This document shows positions 17,210 to 25,795 of a stretch of 64,000 bases of DNA, in pieces (position 1 is the stretch's first letter; the number at the start of each line of letters is the position of its first letter). Below the pieces are notes generated by a model. That model saw only the letters and a list, made by a program, of their open reading frames with translations. It did no database searches and was not told the origin of the DNA. The stretch covers positions 434,001 through 498,000 of the forward strand of contig NZ_SHNO01000001.1 in the NCBI RefSeq assembly GCF_026262645.1, read 5' to 3'. A program made the position numbers and the translations under genes. Source of the DNA: Candidatus Marimicrobium litorale (lineage in GTDB: Bacteria; Pseudomonadota; Gammaproteobacteria; Pseudomonadales; Halieaceae).

Positions 17210-18433
17210 TTAGCCAAAATCACCGGTAATCTCGTAAGTGATTCCACCGATTCCTGAAAAGGGACCTGTGCCTCGCTGTGAGCTGAAATACAAGCGGTTA
17301 CCCATTATGGCTGGGCCAGTAATCTCCGAGCCGTCCTGGCCGAACACTTGGGCCATGGGATAGGGTGTGCCGCCTTTGGTGAGCGCGACCAATTGCATAC
17401 TACCCCCGTCTTCGGCGACATAGATTTCGCCAGAGGGAGCGATGGTGATATTGTCAACACCGCGCAGCACGGGCTCCTCATAGAGGTCGTCGTCGTACAA
17501 AATCTCAAGTTGGTTCGCCACAGTGTCGTAGCACCATATGCGATTATCACCTTTGGTTGCGAAAAAAATCAGACCGTCTTTGAAGACAATACCCTCGCCG
17601 CCGTTGAAGGGCGTGCTCTCGGGTACTTGCAGGCGAGTGTCCCCCGATAAGCCCGATGGATCGGGTAGCGTGAGCCAGTTAACGGACGCGCCTGTCATAG
17701 GATCGCCGATGACTTCTGCAACTTCGAGCTGGCCGCTGTCAAGATCCGGGTAGTTATCCGGTGTAAAACGGTAAAGCTTGCCGTCTGGCCAATCCTCTGT
17801 CAGATAAAGTGCTTGCATGACATCGTCGACCGCAACCGCTTCGTGGGGAAAGGCGCCCAACGCCGGCCGCGCGATCGGTGGCTCGAGTCCGAAGGGATCG
17901 CACTCATACACTAATCCAAGACGGTCGCCTATAAATTTTTCTTCACAGCTAAGCCATGTCTGCCATGGTGTCGCCCCACCGGCACAATTAGCGGTGGAAC
18001 CGGACAATATGTTGTAGGCGTCTATGATAGAGCCGTTGCTATCAAACCGAATGGCGCTGACGCCCCCGGCCCCTTCGACAAATTGCTCGCTATTTGAAAC
18101 ATAGATCCAGCCACCGTCACCAGCATCGAAGCAGGCCCCTCCGTCCGGTGCGTTATGCCAAACATAATCTGTTCCCTCCACTGCCTCGGTAGAGCGCGCG
18201 ACAATGCGCGAAGTGAAACCCGCAGGCAGTGCAATGCCATTCTCATCTGGTGCTTGTAACGTAAATGAGCGTGGACGGCTCGAGTTGTTGGAATCATTTG
18301 AGTCGCTGCAGCCAGTCAATAGTGGAGAGCTAACCGCTAAGCCGAGAGTCGCCAGCGTATAGCGCAGTGTCTGTCGACGATCGAGGGCTAAATCAGACAG
18401 CTTATTCGAGTAGGCAGGAATCCGTTTTTTCAT
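17210..18433 (-). CDS. PhoX-family (DUF839) exported lipoprotein, predicted metal-dependent phosphatase fold
   Basis: 407 residues. N-terminus carries DRRQTLRYTLATLGLAVSSPLLTGC: a twin-Arg pair, a hydrophobic core and a lipobox Cys near residue 42, so export by Tat followed by lipidation is likely. The body has beta-propeller DUF839 text: GGACFDAGDGGWIYVSNSEQ, CEEKFIGD, FPHEAVAVDDVMQALYLTEDW, GGEGIVFKDGLIFFATKGDNRIWCY and TIAPSGEIYVAEDGG, as in PhoX. Whether it hydrolyses phosphate esters cannot be told. A convergent plus-strand oxygenase gene ends 84 bases away. Confidence 0.75.
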   Translation of the reverse strand: MKKRIPAYSNKLSDLALDRRQTLRYTLATLGLAVSSPLLTGCSDSNDSNNSSRPRSFTLQAPDENGIALPAGFTSRIVARSTEAVEGTDYVWHNAPDGGACFDAGDGGWIYVSNSEQFVEGAGGVSAIRFDSNGSIIDAYNILSGSTANCAGGATPWQTWLSCEEKFIGDRLGLVYECDPFGLEPPIARPALGAFPHEAVAVDDVMQALYLTEDWPDGKLYRFTPDNYPDLDSGQLEVAEVIGDPMTGASVNWLTLPDPSGLSGDTRLQVPESTPFNGGEGIVFKDGLIFFATKGDNRIWCYDTVANQLEILYDDDLYEEPVLRGVDNITIAPSGEIYVAEDGGSMQLVALTKGGTPYPMAQVFGQDGSEITGPAIMGNRLYFSSQRGTGPFSGIGGITYEITGDFG

Positions 18434-18506
18434 TTTTTTTTCCTCTTTATCCAGATTAGAGTATAGCTGGGTAATAAACTATTTCACCCCCCAAAGGGAC
18501 ATCAAC

Positions 18507-18875
18507 TCAAGTGCAGACTTCTTGCATCTCAGACTCTACTTCTTCCACCATGTAGGTGCGCTTGCGAGCACGGTCAAATAGTCGCTCCTCGTCCTGTATG
18601 ATTTCCGCCGATGCAGAGGGAGAGGAGAGTATTTCGCCGCACGCCCGCCACGCGTCCATAGTGGGAAACCAGATTTCCAGAACGACATCAAACTCCGGTT
18701 CCTCAGACTCGCCATTGCTGTCCAGTACAGGGTCCAGGTAGCGCCGCATGTACCGGGTAGCATAACCGCTCAGATACTTTTCGCCGATGAGGCGGTGGTT
18801 CGCTTCGTAGTAGGCCCGGAAGTCTGCAGTAGATATGCCCGCTTTCCGTTTTAGGGTGGTAACGGTTTTTATCAT
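18507..18875 (-). CDS. EthD-domain protein
   Basis: 122 residues with the ferredoxin-like EthD pattern: [26 protein letters not shown] at the start, then RRYLDP and FDVVLEIWFPTMDAWRA. Small dimeric alpha/beta-barrel proteins of this type occur in ether, steroid and polyketide catabolism or as unnamed cyclases. Its start overlaps the end of ribBX by four bases (ATGA at 18872-18875), so translation is coupled to that gene. Function is unknown here. Confidence 0.75.
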   Translation of the reverse strand: MIKTVTTLKRKAGISTADFRAYYEANHRLIGEKYLSGYATRYMRRYLDPVLDSNGESEEPEFDVVLEIWFPTMDAWRACGEILSSPSASAEIIQDEERLFDRARKRTYMVEEVESEMQEVCT

Positions 18876-20002
18876 TCGACGTGACCTTCAGGTTTTGCGA
18901 AAGCCGTGACTTCGAGATTAAAGCCGGACAAAGCATTAAAGTGAATCGGCACCGACATGAGACGCATTTTTCCGACACCAATGCGCTTTAGAATCTGTGA
19001 TCCGGTGCCGATGAGTCGATAGTTCTGAACGCCCTCGGCGGGGGCGGAGCCGCCGACGCCTGTGGGCTGGGGAAAGAGTCGAACCTCCGCGAGCTGTTGC
19101 TCTGTGCTCACATCCTGTCCGATGAGGACTACCGCGCCTTTGCCTGCCGCCGCGATATGCTCCATGGCTCTGCGATAAGACCACCCTGTGTCGGCGCCCT
19201 CGATGCGCGTGCCAAGAATATCTCGTAACGTGTTGATAGTCTGTACCCGGACGAGGGTTTCTTCACTCTCCAGGATATCCCCCAGAGTGAGTGCGTAGTG
19301 GATTGTGTCGTCAACAAGATCCTGGAACGTATGTAATTCAAAGGGGCCGAAGTCTGTCAGCACGGTTTTACGATCTTTTAGCTCGATGGATTGCTCATGC
19401 AGCGCTCTATACTGAATCAGGTCAGCAATGGTGCCAATGTGCAGTGCGTGTTTTTTAGCGAAGGCTTCAAGCTGCGGGCGGCGAGCCATAGTGCCGTCCT
19501 CGTTCATGATTTCCACGATAAGTGCGGCTGGTTCGAATCCCGCCATTCGCGCGAGATCGACGCCGGCTTCCGTATGGCCCGCGCGGCGCAGCACTCCGCC
19601 CGGTTTGGCCACCAGTGGGAAAATATGGCCGGGTTGTGCAATGTCTGTAGGTTCCGCAGTAGCTCCGGCTGCGGTGAGAACCGTGTGCGCGCGTTGTGCC
19701 GAACTGATCCCCGGGCCTTTGCGCTCAGCCGCATCGATAGACACGGTAAAGTTGGTCTCATGCTGTGATCGATTGTCGCGCACCATCAGCGGGAGTTGTA
19801 ACTGCTGAGCGCGTTCTTTGGTTATCGGCATGCAGATAAGGCCGCAGGCCTCGCTGGAAAAAAAGGTAATGACTTCAGGGGTTACCGCCTCGGCGGCAAT
19901 GATCAGGTCGCCTTCGTTTTCCCTGTCTTCATCATCCATGAGGATAACCATCTTTCCTGCGCGGATATCGTCTAGGATGTCGGGAACGCTGCTCAGTGCC
20001 AT
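18872..20002 (-). CDS. ribB: 3,4-dihydroxy-2-butanone-4-phosphate synthase with degenerate GTP cyclohydrolase II domain (RibBX type)
   Basis: 376 residues from ATG 20002, which has GGAG eight bases upstream; the frame extends to a TTG 21 bases earlier. The RibB half (1-205) has [12 protein letters not shown] for Mg binding, [22 protein letters not shown] and [21 protein letters not shown], so it should convert ribulose 5-phosphate to the four-carbon riboflavin precursor. The C-terminal half resembles RibA, but where GCH II has its zinc Cys cluster (S-E-C-x-T-G-D...C-D-C) the sequence reads [15 protein letters not shown] with no Cys, so cyclohydrolase activity is unlikely. No FMN riboswitch fits in the 45 bases upstream. 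Confidence 0.9.
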   Translation of the reverse strand: MALSSVPDILDDIRAGKMVILMDDEDRENEGDLIIAAEAVTPEVITFFSSEACGLICMPITKERAQQLQLPLMVRDNRSQHETNFTVSIDAAERKGPGISSAQRAHTVLTAAGATAEPTDIAQPGHIFPLVAKPGGVLRRAGHTEAGVDLARMAGFEPAALIVEIMNEDGTMARRPQLEAFAKKHALHIGTIADLIQYRALHEQSIELKDRKTVLTDFGPFELHTFQDLVDDTIHYALTLGDILESEETLVRVQTINTLRDILGTRIEGADTGWSYRRAMEHIAAAGKGAVVLIGQDVSTEQQLAEVRLFPQPTGVGGSAPAEGVQNYRLIGTGSQILKRIGVGKMRLMSVPIHFNALSGFNLEVTAFAKPEGHVE

Positions 20003-20047
20003 TTCACTGTCTCCATGATACAACGCGTTGCCGGGTTGTACGTTTGA

Positions 20048-21229
20048 CTAGATAAGTTCTATTGCGACGGCCGTGGCCTCGCCGCCACCGATGCACAGAG
20101 CAGCGATACCTCGCTTCAGCCTGCGCTTAGCCAGTGCATGCATCAGTGTAACCATGATTCGCGACCCGGTCGAACCTATAGGATGTCCCTGAGCGCAAGC
20201 GCCGCCATTAACGTTGACTTTGGCATGATCCAGACCAAGTTCCTCCATGGTTATCATGGTCACCATGGCAAAGGCCTCGTTGATTTCGAACAGATCTACA
20301 TCAGCTAGATCCCAGCCTGTGGAATCGAGGAGTCTGCGGATAGCCCCGATAGGCGCCGTAGTAAAGTCGCCCGGTGCCTGGCTGTGGCGGGCATGCGCTT
20401 GCATGCGGGCCATAGGAGCCAGCCCCAGTTTGTCCGCACGGGCCTCACTCGTGAGTAGCAGGGCGCTTGCACCGTCCGAGATAGAGCTGGAATTAGCTGC
20501 AGTAATCGTGCCCCCCTCAGCGAATGCGGGCCGCAGGGTGGGAATTTTTTCCAGCACAGCCTTGTGCGGTTGTTCATCATCGGTGACTACGCTTTCGCCG
20601 TCGCGTGTCCTGACCCTGACTGCAGCAGTTTCATCGCGCAGCGCTCCGGATTCAACGGCTTTTTTTGCACGATTTAATGACTCGATCGCGAAGGCATCCA
20701 TCTGCTGCCGCGTTATACCGCGCGAGTCAGCCGTTTCTTGCGCAAAGCTGCCCATGGCGCGGCCTGTATAGGCATCTTCAAGTCCGTCAGTGAACATATG
20801 ATCTGTTATTTGTCGGTGTCCAGTGCCAATGCCGCCCCTGGCGCTGGACAGCATATGGGGAGCGCGACTCATGCTTTCCATCCCACCAGCGATCACCACT
20901 GAATTGGTGCCAGCTGCGATACTGTCGTAGCCGAAAATTGCGGCCTGCATGCCGCTGCCACAGGCTTTGTTGACGGTGACCGCGCCGGTGGAGTTGGGTA
21001 TGCCGGCCCCAAGGGCCGCCTGTCGCGCGGGGCACTGTTTCAGCCCTGCAGCCAGTACGCAGCCCATGAAGACCTCGTCGATGTGCTCGCGTGCAACTCC
21101 GCAGCGCTCTGCGGTGCTGCTTATCGCTGTTGCACCAAGATCGGGTGCCGCCACGGAAGAGAGGGCGCCCAGCAGGCCACCCATGGGGGTGCGGGCACCA
21201 TTGATGATGACGACCGGCGAGTTCTTCAT
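20048..21229 (-). CDS. Acetyl-CoA C-acyltransferase / thiolase
   Basis: 393 residues from ATG 21229; GGAGAG lies six bases upstream, inside a slightly longer frame starting at 21241. Complete classical thiolase: nucleophile Cys in NKACGSGMQAA near 83-93, GGMESMSRAPH, FEINEAFAM with the active-site N-E-A-F, NVNGGACAQGHPIGSTGSR with the catalytic His, and the C-terminal acid/base Cys in LCIGGGEA. It carries out thiolysis or condensation of acetoacetyl- or 3-ketoacyl-CoA. It is first in the minus-strand group with ribBX and the EthD gene. Confidence 0.92.
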   Translation of the reverse strand: MKNSPVVIINGARTPMGGLLGALSSVAAPDLGATAISSTAERCGVAREHIDEVFMGCVLAAGLKQCPARQAALGAGIPNSTGAVTVNKACGSGMQAAIFGYDSIAAGTNSVVIAGGMESMSRAPHMLSSARGGIGTGHRQITDHMFTDGLEDAYTGRAMGSFAQETADSRGITRQQMDAFAIESLNRAKKAVESGALRDETAAVRVRTRDGESVVTDDEQPHKAVLEKIPTLRPAFAEGGTITAANSSSISDGASALLLTSEARADKLGLAPMARMQAHARHSQAPGDFTTAPIGAIRRLLDSTGWDLADVDLFEINEAFAMVTMITMEELGLDHAKVNVNGGACAQGHPIGSTGSRIMVTLMHALAKRRLKRGIAALCIGGGEATAVAIELI

Positions 21230-21313
21230 TAGGCTCTCCATTGGCGTGCGCCGTAGTGCGGAACGTCAGCACCGAGTGTAAGCGACAACGCATCAGTTTA
21301 TCTGGGGAACAGG

Positions 21314-22324
21314 CTATGACTCAAGCAGGGATCGCGGTGTTTCCGGGCTAAACAGTTTTCCTCTAACCGTCTCGCGATACTGGAGGGGAGTTACGCCGCA
21401 GTGGCGGCGAAACAGTTGCGAGAAGTAACTGACATCCTGAATACCCTGCCGCCACGCAACTTCACCGATGGCGAGATTGCTGTGTCGCAAGAGCTCACGA
21501 GCGCCAGTGATACGTAAATGTTGCAGATATGCGAGTGGAGTAATACCAGTGGCTTTCTTGAAGCGACGATTGAGTGTGCGTGGACTCATCTGCATTTTTT
21601 CAGCCAGCTGAGCGATGGAAACAGGGTCCGTCAGGTTCGCCTGCAGCCACCCTTGCGCTTGAGCAACGGCCTCGTCGTGATGTGAGCTGTCAGCCTCACT
21701 CTGGTATGAGGCGGCATGGAAACTGCGGCGTATCTCAGGGGAAAACTGCGTCTCTACTGCTCTGGCGACAACACTACCGAACCATTCTTCGACAATGTGT
21801 ACCATGAGGTCGGCGATAGAATTTACGCTGCCCGCGCAATAGATGTTGTCACTTTGCGTGATCAGATGCCGTGTCTTGAGCTCCACGTCAGGGTAGCGTT
21901 CGCTAAAGTGGTCAAAATAATTCCAGTGCGTGGTGGCGGATTTACCAGACAAAAGGCCCGACTCGGCCAGCAGGTAACTGCCCGTGCCAACACTGCAGAT
22001 GCGTGTGCCCTTTGCAGCCTGCTCTCTAAGTATGCCTTGCCAGTCAGCGGCGGCGGCTACGGCTGGCAGCGGGTTGCGCCAGATGGCCGGCAGCAGCAGC
22101 AGATCCAGTGGTGGCAACTCGGCAAGCGTGCGGTCGGGTTTCAGTACTACGCCGCTGGCCAGTCGCAGTTGTTTGCGATCACGGCCGGCCAGAATAACCC
22201 TTACCTGCGCCTTGCCCCGTTTTTTGACGCTGGCTAACTGGCTGGCGGCCTGCAAAATCTCCATCGGGAGGGTGATGCTGGTGGCCAGTGCCTGAGGGTA
22301 GAGTACAGCGGCGGCAGTGTGCAT
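21314..22324 (-). CDS. GlxA-type AraC-family transcriptional regulator
   Basis: I start at ATG 22324 (336 residues); the longer frame to 22441 would run across the divergent promoter region. Residues 1-180 form a DJ-1/PfpI-like domain (AAAVLYPQALATSITLPMEIL, CSVGTGSYLLAESGLL), and the C-terminal ~110 residues are a double helix-turn-helix AraC domain (IAQLAEKMQMSPRTLNRRFKKATG, then IGEVAWRQGIQDVSYFSQLFRRHCGVTPLQYR). It is divergent to a large ketoacyl synthase gene and the 128-base gap contains a perfect ATGTCT-N4-AGACAT palindrome, so it probably controls that gene, itself or both. Confidence 0.88.
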   Translation of the reverse strand: MHTAAAVLYPQALATSITLPMEILQAASQLASVKKRGKAQVRVILAGRDRKQLRLASGVVLKPDRTLAELPPLDLLLLPAIWRNPLPAVAAAADWQGILREQAAKGTRICSVGTGSYLLAESGLLSGKSATTHWNYFDHFSERYPDVELKTRHLITQSDNIYCAGSVNSIADLMVHIVEEWFGSVVARAVETQFSPEIRRSFHAASYQSEADSSHHDEAVAQAQGWLQANLTDPVSIAQLAEKMQMSPRTLNRRFKKATGITPLAYLQHLRITGARELLRHSNLAIGEVAWRQGIQDVSYFSQLFRRHCGVTPLQYRETVRGKLFSPETPRSLLES

Positions 22325-22373
22325 GGCAGCGTTGAAATCCGGTGTGAGGAATGTGTCTAAAATACCATAAAAT

Positions 22374-22389
22374 ATGTCTGATAAGACAT
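22374..22389. promoter_or_regulatory. Candidate operator palindrome in divergent promoter region
   Basis: Perfect inverted repeat ATGTCT-GATA-AGACAT between the AraC-type regulator and the ketoacyl synthase. A further partial half-site (GTGTCT) lies at about 22353-22358. Position and symmetry suggest a regulator site; the binding protein is inferred from adjacency only. Confidence 0.5.
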
Positions 22390-22452
22390 GTTTATATCCA
22401 GCGGTGAACTTTACACTGCGCACGAGACAGCGTGATACCAAGGGGGAATAGC

Positions 22453-24303
22453 ATGACGACGCAGCGATTACCGGTAATTGTAGGTTTTGGCGGCGTAAAT
22501 TCGGCAGGACGCGCCTCTGGACACCGCGCCTATGACCGTATCGTCTACTCCGCGCTGGGGCAGCAGCAACAAGCAGCCACCCTGGACGCCTTGGGCAGAA
22601 TGATGGGGCTCAAGGGGTCAGCGGATAACGAGCAGCATATACTTGATCACACCCTGGTACGTCGCATTGAAAAAAATCACTTCGACGTAGATGCGGTGCG
22701 CTGGAACCAGCGACTGCCGACGCAAAGTGCGGGCCTTCCATTCAACTTTGATGTAGAGCGCAGGCATCTGCCTGAGCATATTCCACCCCACTGGCAGATC
22801 GAGAGCAATTCGGTCACGCACGTGAACGTAAGTATCAGGGGCGAGCAGGAGTTCTTTCTATCTACCCATCGGGAATTTGATGTGAAGTCTGCGGGCATGC
22901 TGCCGACCGGGTTCGAACCGGGCAAACTTTATCCTGCGCGCAACCACCCCCGCGGACTTGAGATGACAGTGTATGCGGCTTCGGACGCGCTGGGCAGTAT
23001 CGGAATTGAGTGGGAACAGGTGAGCCGGCATGTGGCGGCCGACGAGGTGAGTGTTTATGCTGGCAGTGCGATGGGCCAGCTCGACCAGTCTGGCGCAGGC
23101 GGCATGTTGAAATCTCGTTATAACGGGCAGCGCGTCTCCTCCAAGTTCTGCCCATTCAGTTTCGCTGAGATGCCGGCAGATTTCATCAACGCCTATGTAC
23201 TCGGAAGCCTGGGTTCTACCGGTGCGAGCCTGGGTGCCTGCGCGTCCTTTTTGTACAACCTGCGACATGGTATCGATGATATCCGCAGTGGGCGGGCGCG
23301 GGTTGCCTTCATCGGCGCGGCGGAGGCACCTGTTACGCCAGAGATCATGGAAGGTTATTCTGCGATGGGTGCTTTGGCGACGGAGAAGGGCCTGCGCAAG
23401 ATCGAAGGCATTGGCTTGGATACATCGCCCGATCCGCGGCGGGCCTGTCGGCCTTTTGCTGATAATTGTGGCTTTACCATAGCAGAATCAGCGCAGATGG
23501 TGGTGCTCTTCGACGACGCGCTGGCGATGGAATTGGGTGCCAGTGTTTATGGCTCTGCCACCGATGTCTTTGTCAATGCCGACGGCCACAAGAAGTCCAT
23601 TTCCGGCCCCGGTGTCGGCAATTACATTACGATGGCAAAGGCCGCTGCAGCCGTGCGTGCCATTATCGGTGAAAAGGGCCTGCGGCGTGGCGGCTTTGTG
23701 CAGGCGCATGGTACAGGCACACCGCAGAATCGCGTGACTGAATCGGAAATTCTCAGTCGGACCGCGGAGATGTTCGGCATCGAGGATTGGCCTGTTGTCG
23801 CCACAAAGTGCTTTCTGGGTCATTCTATCGGTGCAGCCGCGGGCGACCAGTTGAGCACTGCTCTGGGCATTTGGGCGCGCGGCATTTTGCCGGGTATAAC
23901 AACGATCGACGAGATCGCAGACGATGTGCAGCAGGCGCACCTTGGCTTTAGCAATACTCATCGCGAGCTTGTTTCGGGTGCAGACCAATACGCGATCATC
24001 AATTCCAAAGGCTTTGGCGGTAACAATGCGTCTGCGGCTATTCTGAGCCCGGAGACCAGTAAACGCATGTTGCAGTCCCGCTACTCCAAACAGGCGTGGC
24101 GACAGTGGAGAAACGCTAACGAGGCGGTGCAGGAGCGTCAGCAGGCGTACGATTCGACGGGGCTGACGGAGGCGGTTTACAAGTTTGATCACGGTGTTCT
24201 GCAGGACGGCGATGTCGAGCTCGGAAACGGCGAGTTGTCTATCGGTGGCCGGCGTGTCAGCTTGCAGATGGAGTCTCCCTACGATGACATAACCCTCAAA
24301 TGA
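22453..24303 (+). CDS. Large beta-ketoacyl synthase-family protein
   Basis: 616 residues from ATG 22453, with a GGGGGA site 10-15 bases upstream. The ketoacyl synthase triad is complete: Cys263 (TGASLGACASFLYN), His419 (QAHGTGTPQNRV) and His457 (KCFLGHSIGAAAG). The protein is ~200 residues longer than FabB/FabF, with an N-terminal extension (1-170) of unknown fold that is not an acyl-carrier or acyltransferase domain. Freestanding enzymes of this size occur in Gammaproteobacteria, where their product is poorly known. The next gene, an FkbM methyltransferase, begins 19 bases downstream, so the two likely share a transcript. Confidence 0.85.
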   Translation: MTTQRLPVIVGFGGVNSAGRASGHRAYDRIVYSALGQQQQAATLDALGRMMGLKGSADNEQHILDHTLVRRIEKNHFDVDAVRWNQRLPTQSAGLPFNFDVERRHLPEHIPPHWQIESNSVTHVNVSIRGEQEFFLSTHREFDVKSAGMLPTGFEPGKLYPARNHPRGLEMTVYAASDALGSIGIEWEQVSRHVAADEVSVYAGSAMGQLDQSGAGGMLKSRYNGQRVSSKFCPFSFAEMPADFINAYVLGSLGSTGASLGACASFLYNLRHGIDDIRSGRARVAFIGAAEAPVTPEIMEGYSAMGALATEKGLRKIEGIGLDTSPDPRRACRPFADNCGFTIAESAQMVVLFDDALAMELGASVYGSATDVFVNADGHKKSISGPGVGNYITMAKAAAAVRAIIGEKGLRRGGFVQAHGTGTPQNRVTESEILSRTAEMFGIEDWPVVATKCFLGHSIGAAAGDQLSTALGIWARGILPGITTIDEIADDVQQAHLGFSNTHRELVSGADQYAIINSKGFGGNNASAAILSPETSKRMLQSRYSKQAWRQWRNANEAVQERQQAYDSTGLTEAVYKFDHGVLQDGDVELGNGELSIGGRRVSLQMESPYDDITLK

Positions 24304-24322
24304 GCGAAACGCGATCACGACC

Positions 24323-25123
24323 TTGAAACGAGATACCCCTGTAAAATTGCACATTCCGCAACTGGCACAGCCTTTGCGGATGTATACACACGGTGAGCAA
24401 GACCGTTTTGTCTCTCGCCGCATTCGCGAGCAGGGTATCTGGGAGCCTCATGAGACGTCCTTGATACTCGACCTGCTGCAGCCTGGAGACACCTTTCTCG
24501 ATGTCGGTGCCAATATTGGCTATTTTTCAATCCTGGCTGCCGCCGCGGTGGGCGAAGCGGGGCACGTTATGGCCTATGAACCCGACCCGGAAAACTATCG
24601 GCTGTTGCAGGCTAATGTCGAGCTCAATGCGCTGCGGTCGCGCGTCATCACTACGGCCGCTGCGCTGTCAGATGCGGATGGGGAAGGGCGCCTCTATCTC
24701 AGCGCAGACAATCTCGGGGACCACCAGGTATACGCCGGCGACGAAGAACGAACGTCGGTCCCGATCCGTCTTGTTCGGGGCGATGATGACCTCGCGCGTG
24801 CACTGTCCCGGCTGGATCTGGTGAAAGTTGATACTCAGGGGTCTGAGTTTCGGGTGATCTCCGGCTTGTCGCTCCTGTTGCAAAAATTCCGGCCCCGTAT
24901 CCTCCTGGAACTGACGCCGCACTCCCTGCGCCAGGCAGGAAGCAGTGGCCGCGAGTTGGTTGAAATGCTGGCGACAGTGAAGCTGCCGATGTGGATTATC
25001 GACCATTTGTCTGGTGGATTGCACGCTACCTGCGCAGAGGATCTCGCACGCTGGTGCGACAATTGGGACACGGTGCCTGAGTCTCAAGGGTTCATGAATA
25101 TTCTTGTCGGTTCCGCGCCCTGA
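24323..25123 (+). CDS. FkbM-family SAM-dependent methyltransferase
   Basis: Up to 266 residues. Rossmann-like methyltransferase with motif I in GDTFLDVGANIGYFSILAA, acidic loop AYEPDPENYRLLQANVELN, and a late LDLVKVDTQGSEFRVISGL segment that is typical of FkbM. It should transfer a methyl group to an oxygen of a small molecule or glycan. The start is uncertain: TTG 24323 gives the longest frame, and the first in-frame ATG is 24380, which would still keep motif I. Cotranscription with the ketoacyl synthase is likely from the 19-base gap. Confidence 0.85.
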   Translation: MKRDTPVKLHIPQLAQPLRMYTHGEQDRFVSRRIREQGIWEPHETSLILDLLQPGDTFLDVGANIGYFSILAAAAVGEAGHVMAYEPDPENYRLLQANVELNALRSRVITTAAALSDADGEGRLYLSADNLGDHQVYAGDEERTSVPIRLVRGDDDLARALSRLDLVKVDTQGSEFRVISGLSLLLQKFRPRILLELTPHSLRQAGSSGRELVEMLATVKLPMWIIDHLSGGLHATCAEDLARWCDNWDTVPESQGFMNILVGSAP

Positions 25124-25198
25124 CACGGTCGCGGTCAGGTGCAACAGTGGGGGAGATTACTGTTATGATTGCGCCTCGTATGATGAGTAGAGTCTGCT

Positions 25199-25756
25199 AT
25201 GAGTGACATTCTCCAGTTCTTGCAAGAGCGCAACTCAGCGCCGAAACTGACCGAGCCCGGCCCTGATTCTGAACAGATGGAGCAAATGTTTCGCGCAGCC
25301 TTGCGGGCACCAGATCACGCCCGGCTGCGTCCTTGGCGTTTTGTCACGATTAAAGGTGCGCGCCGCGAGGCTCTTGGTGCGCTGTTGGAAGAATGTTTGG
25401 TGAGGCGCACGCCCGACGCGGATGATGTGGCTCGTGAAAAGGCGCGCAAGGCACCCTTGCGAGCGCCGCAGCTCGTTGTTGTGGTTGCGCGAGTATCGGA
25501 TCATCCCAAGGTGCCGGCCGTTGAGCAACGCTTGTCAGCCGGTTGTGCCGCGCAGGCCATTTTGCTTGCGGCGGAGGCGTCGGGCTTTGCGGGGGTCTGG
25601 CGCACCGGGGCAGCGGCCTTTGATCGCGCTGTTATGGACGGTTTGGGCCTCACAGACACCGAGGAGATTGTGGGCTTTTTGTATATTGGCTCACGAAACG
25701 GCTCGCCGAAAACACTACCTCAGCTTGACCCGGTCGATTTTGTGTCTGCTTGGTAA
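25199..25756 (+). CDS. YdjA-type nitroreductase
   Basis: 185 residues, short nitroreductase form. Shows the YdjA pattern: QFLQERNSAPKLTEPGP, FRAALRAPDHARLRPWRF, APQLVVVVARVS, SAGCAAQAILLAAEASGFAGVWRTG. It is an FMN-binding dimeric oxidoreductase; physiological substrate unknown. It is not closely related to the nitroreductase at 14206-14880, which has the APSNCNTQPW pattern. The dienoyl-CoA isomerase gene follows after 39 bases. Confidence 0.87.
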   Translation: MSDILQFLQERNSAPKLTEPGPDSEQMEQMFRAALRAPDHARLRPWRFVTIKGARREALGALLEECLVRRTPDADDVAREKARKAPLRAPQLVVVVARVSDHPKVPAVEQRLSAGCAAQAILLAAEASGFAGVWRTGAAAFDRAVMDGLGLTDTEEIVGFLYIGSRNGSPKTLPQLDPVDFVSAW

Positions 25757-25795
25757 TCATGAGATTCTTATGCGCCGCCATTTGGAGTTTGGAAA

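Noticed and set aside
19530-19545. tRNA T-arm-like GGTTCGAATCCCGCCA.
   Set aside because: It lies inside the ribB coding sequence (codons for the AGFEP segment on the minus strand) and no acceptor or anticodon arm fits around it.
20003-20047. Looked for an FMN riboswitch before ribBX.
   Set aside because: Only 45 bases separate it from the upstream thiolase stop, too short for the aptamer.
23488-24423. Antisense frame of 311 codons opposite the ketoacyl synthase.
   Set aside because: The plus-strand gene has complete catalytic motifs; the antisense frame is a compositional shadow.
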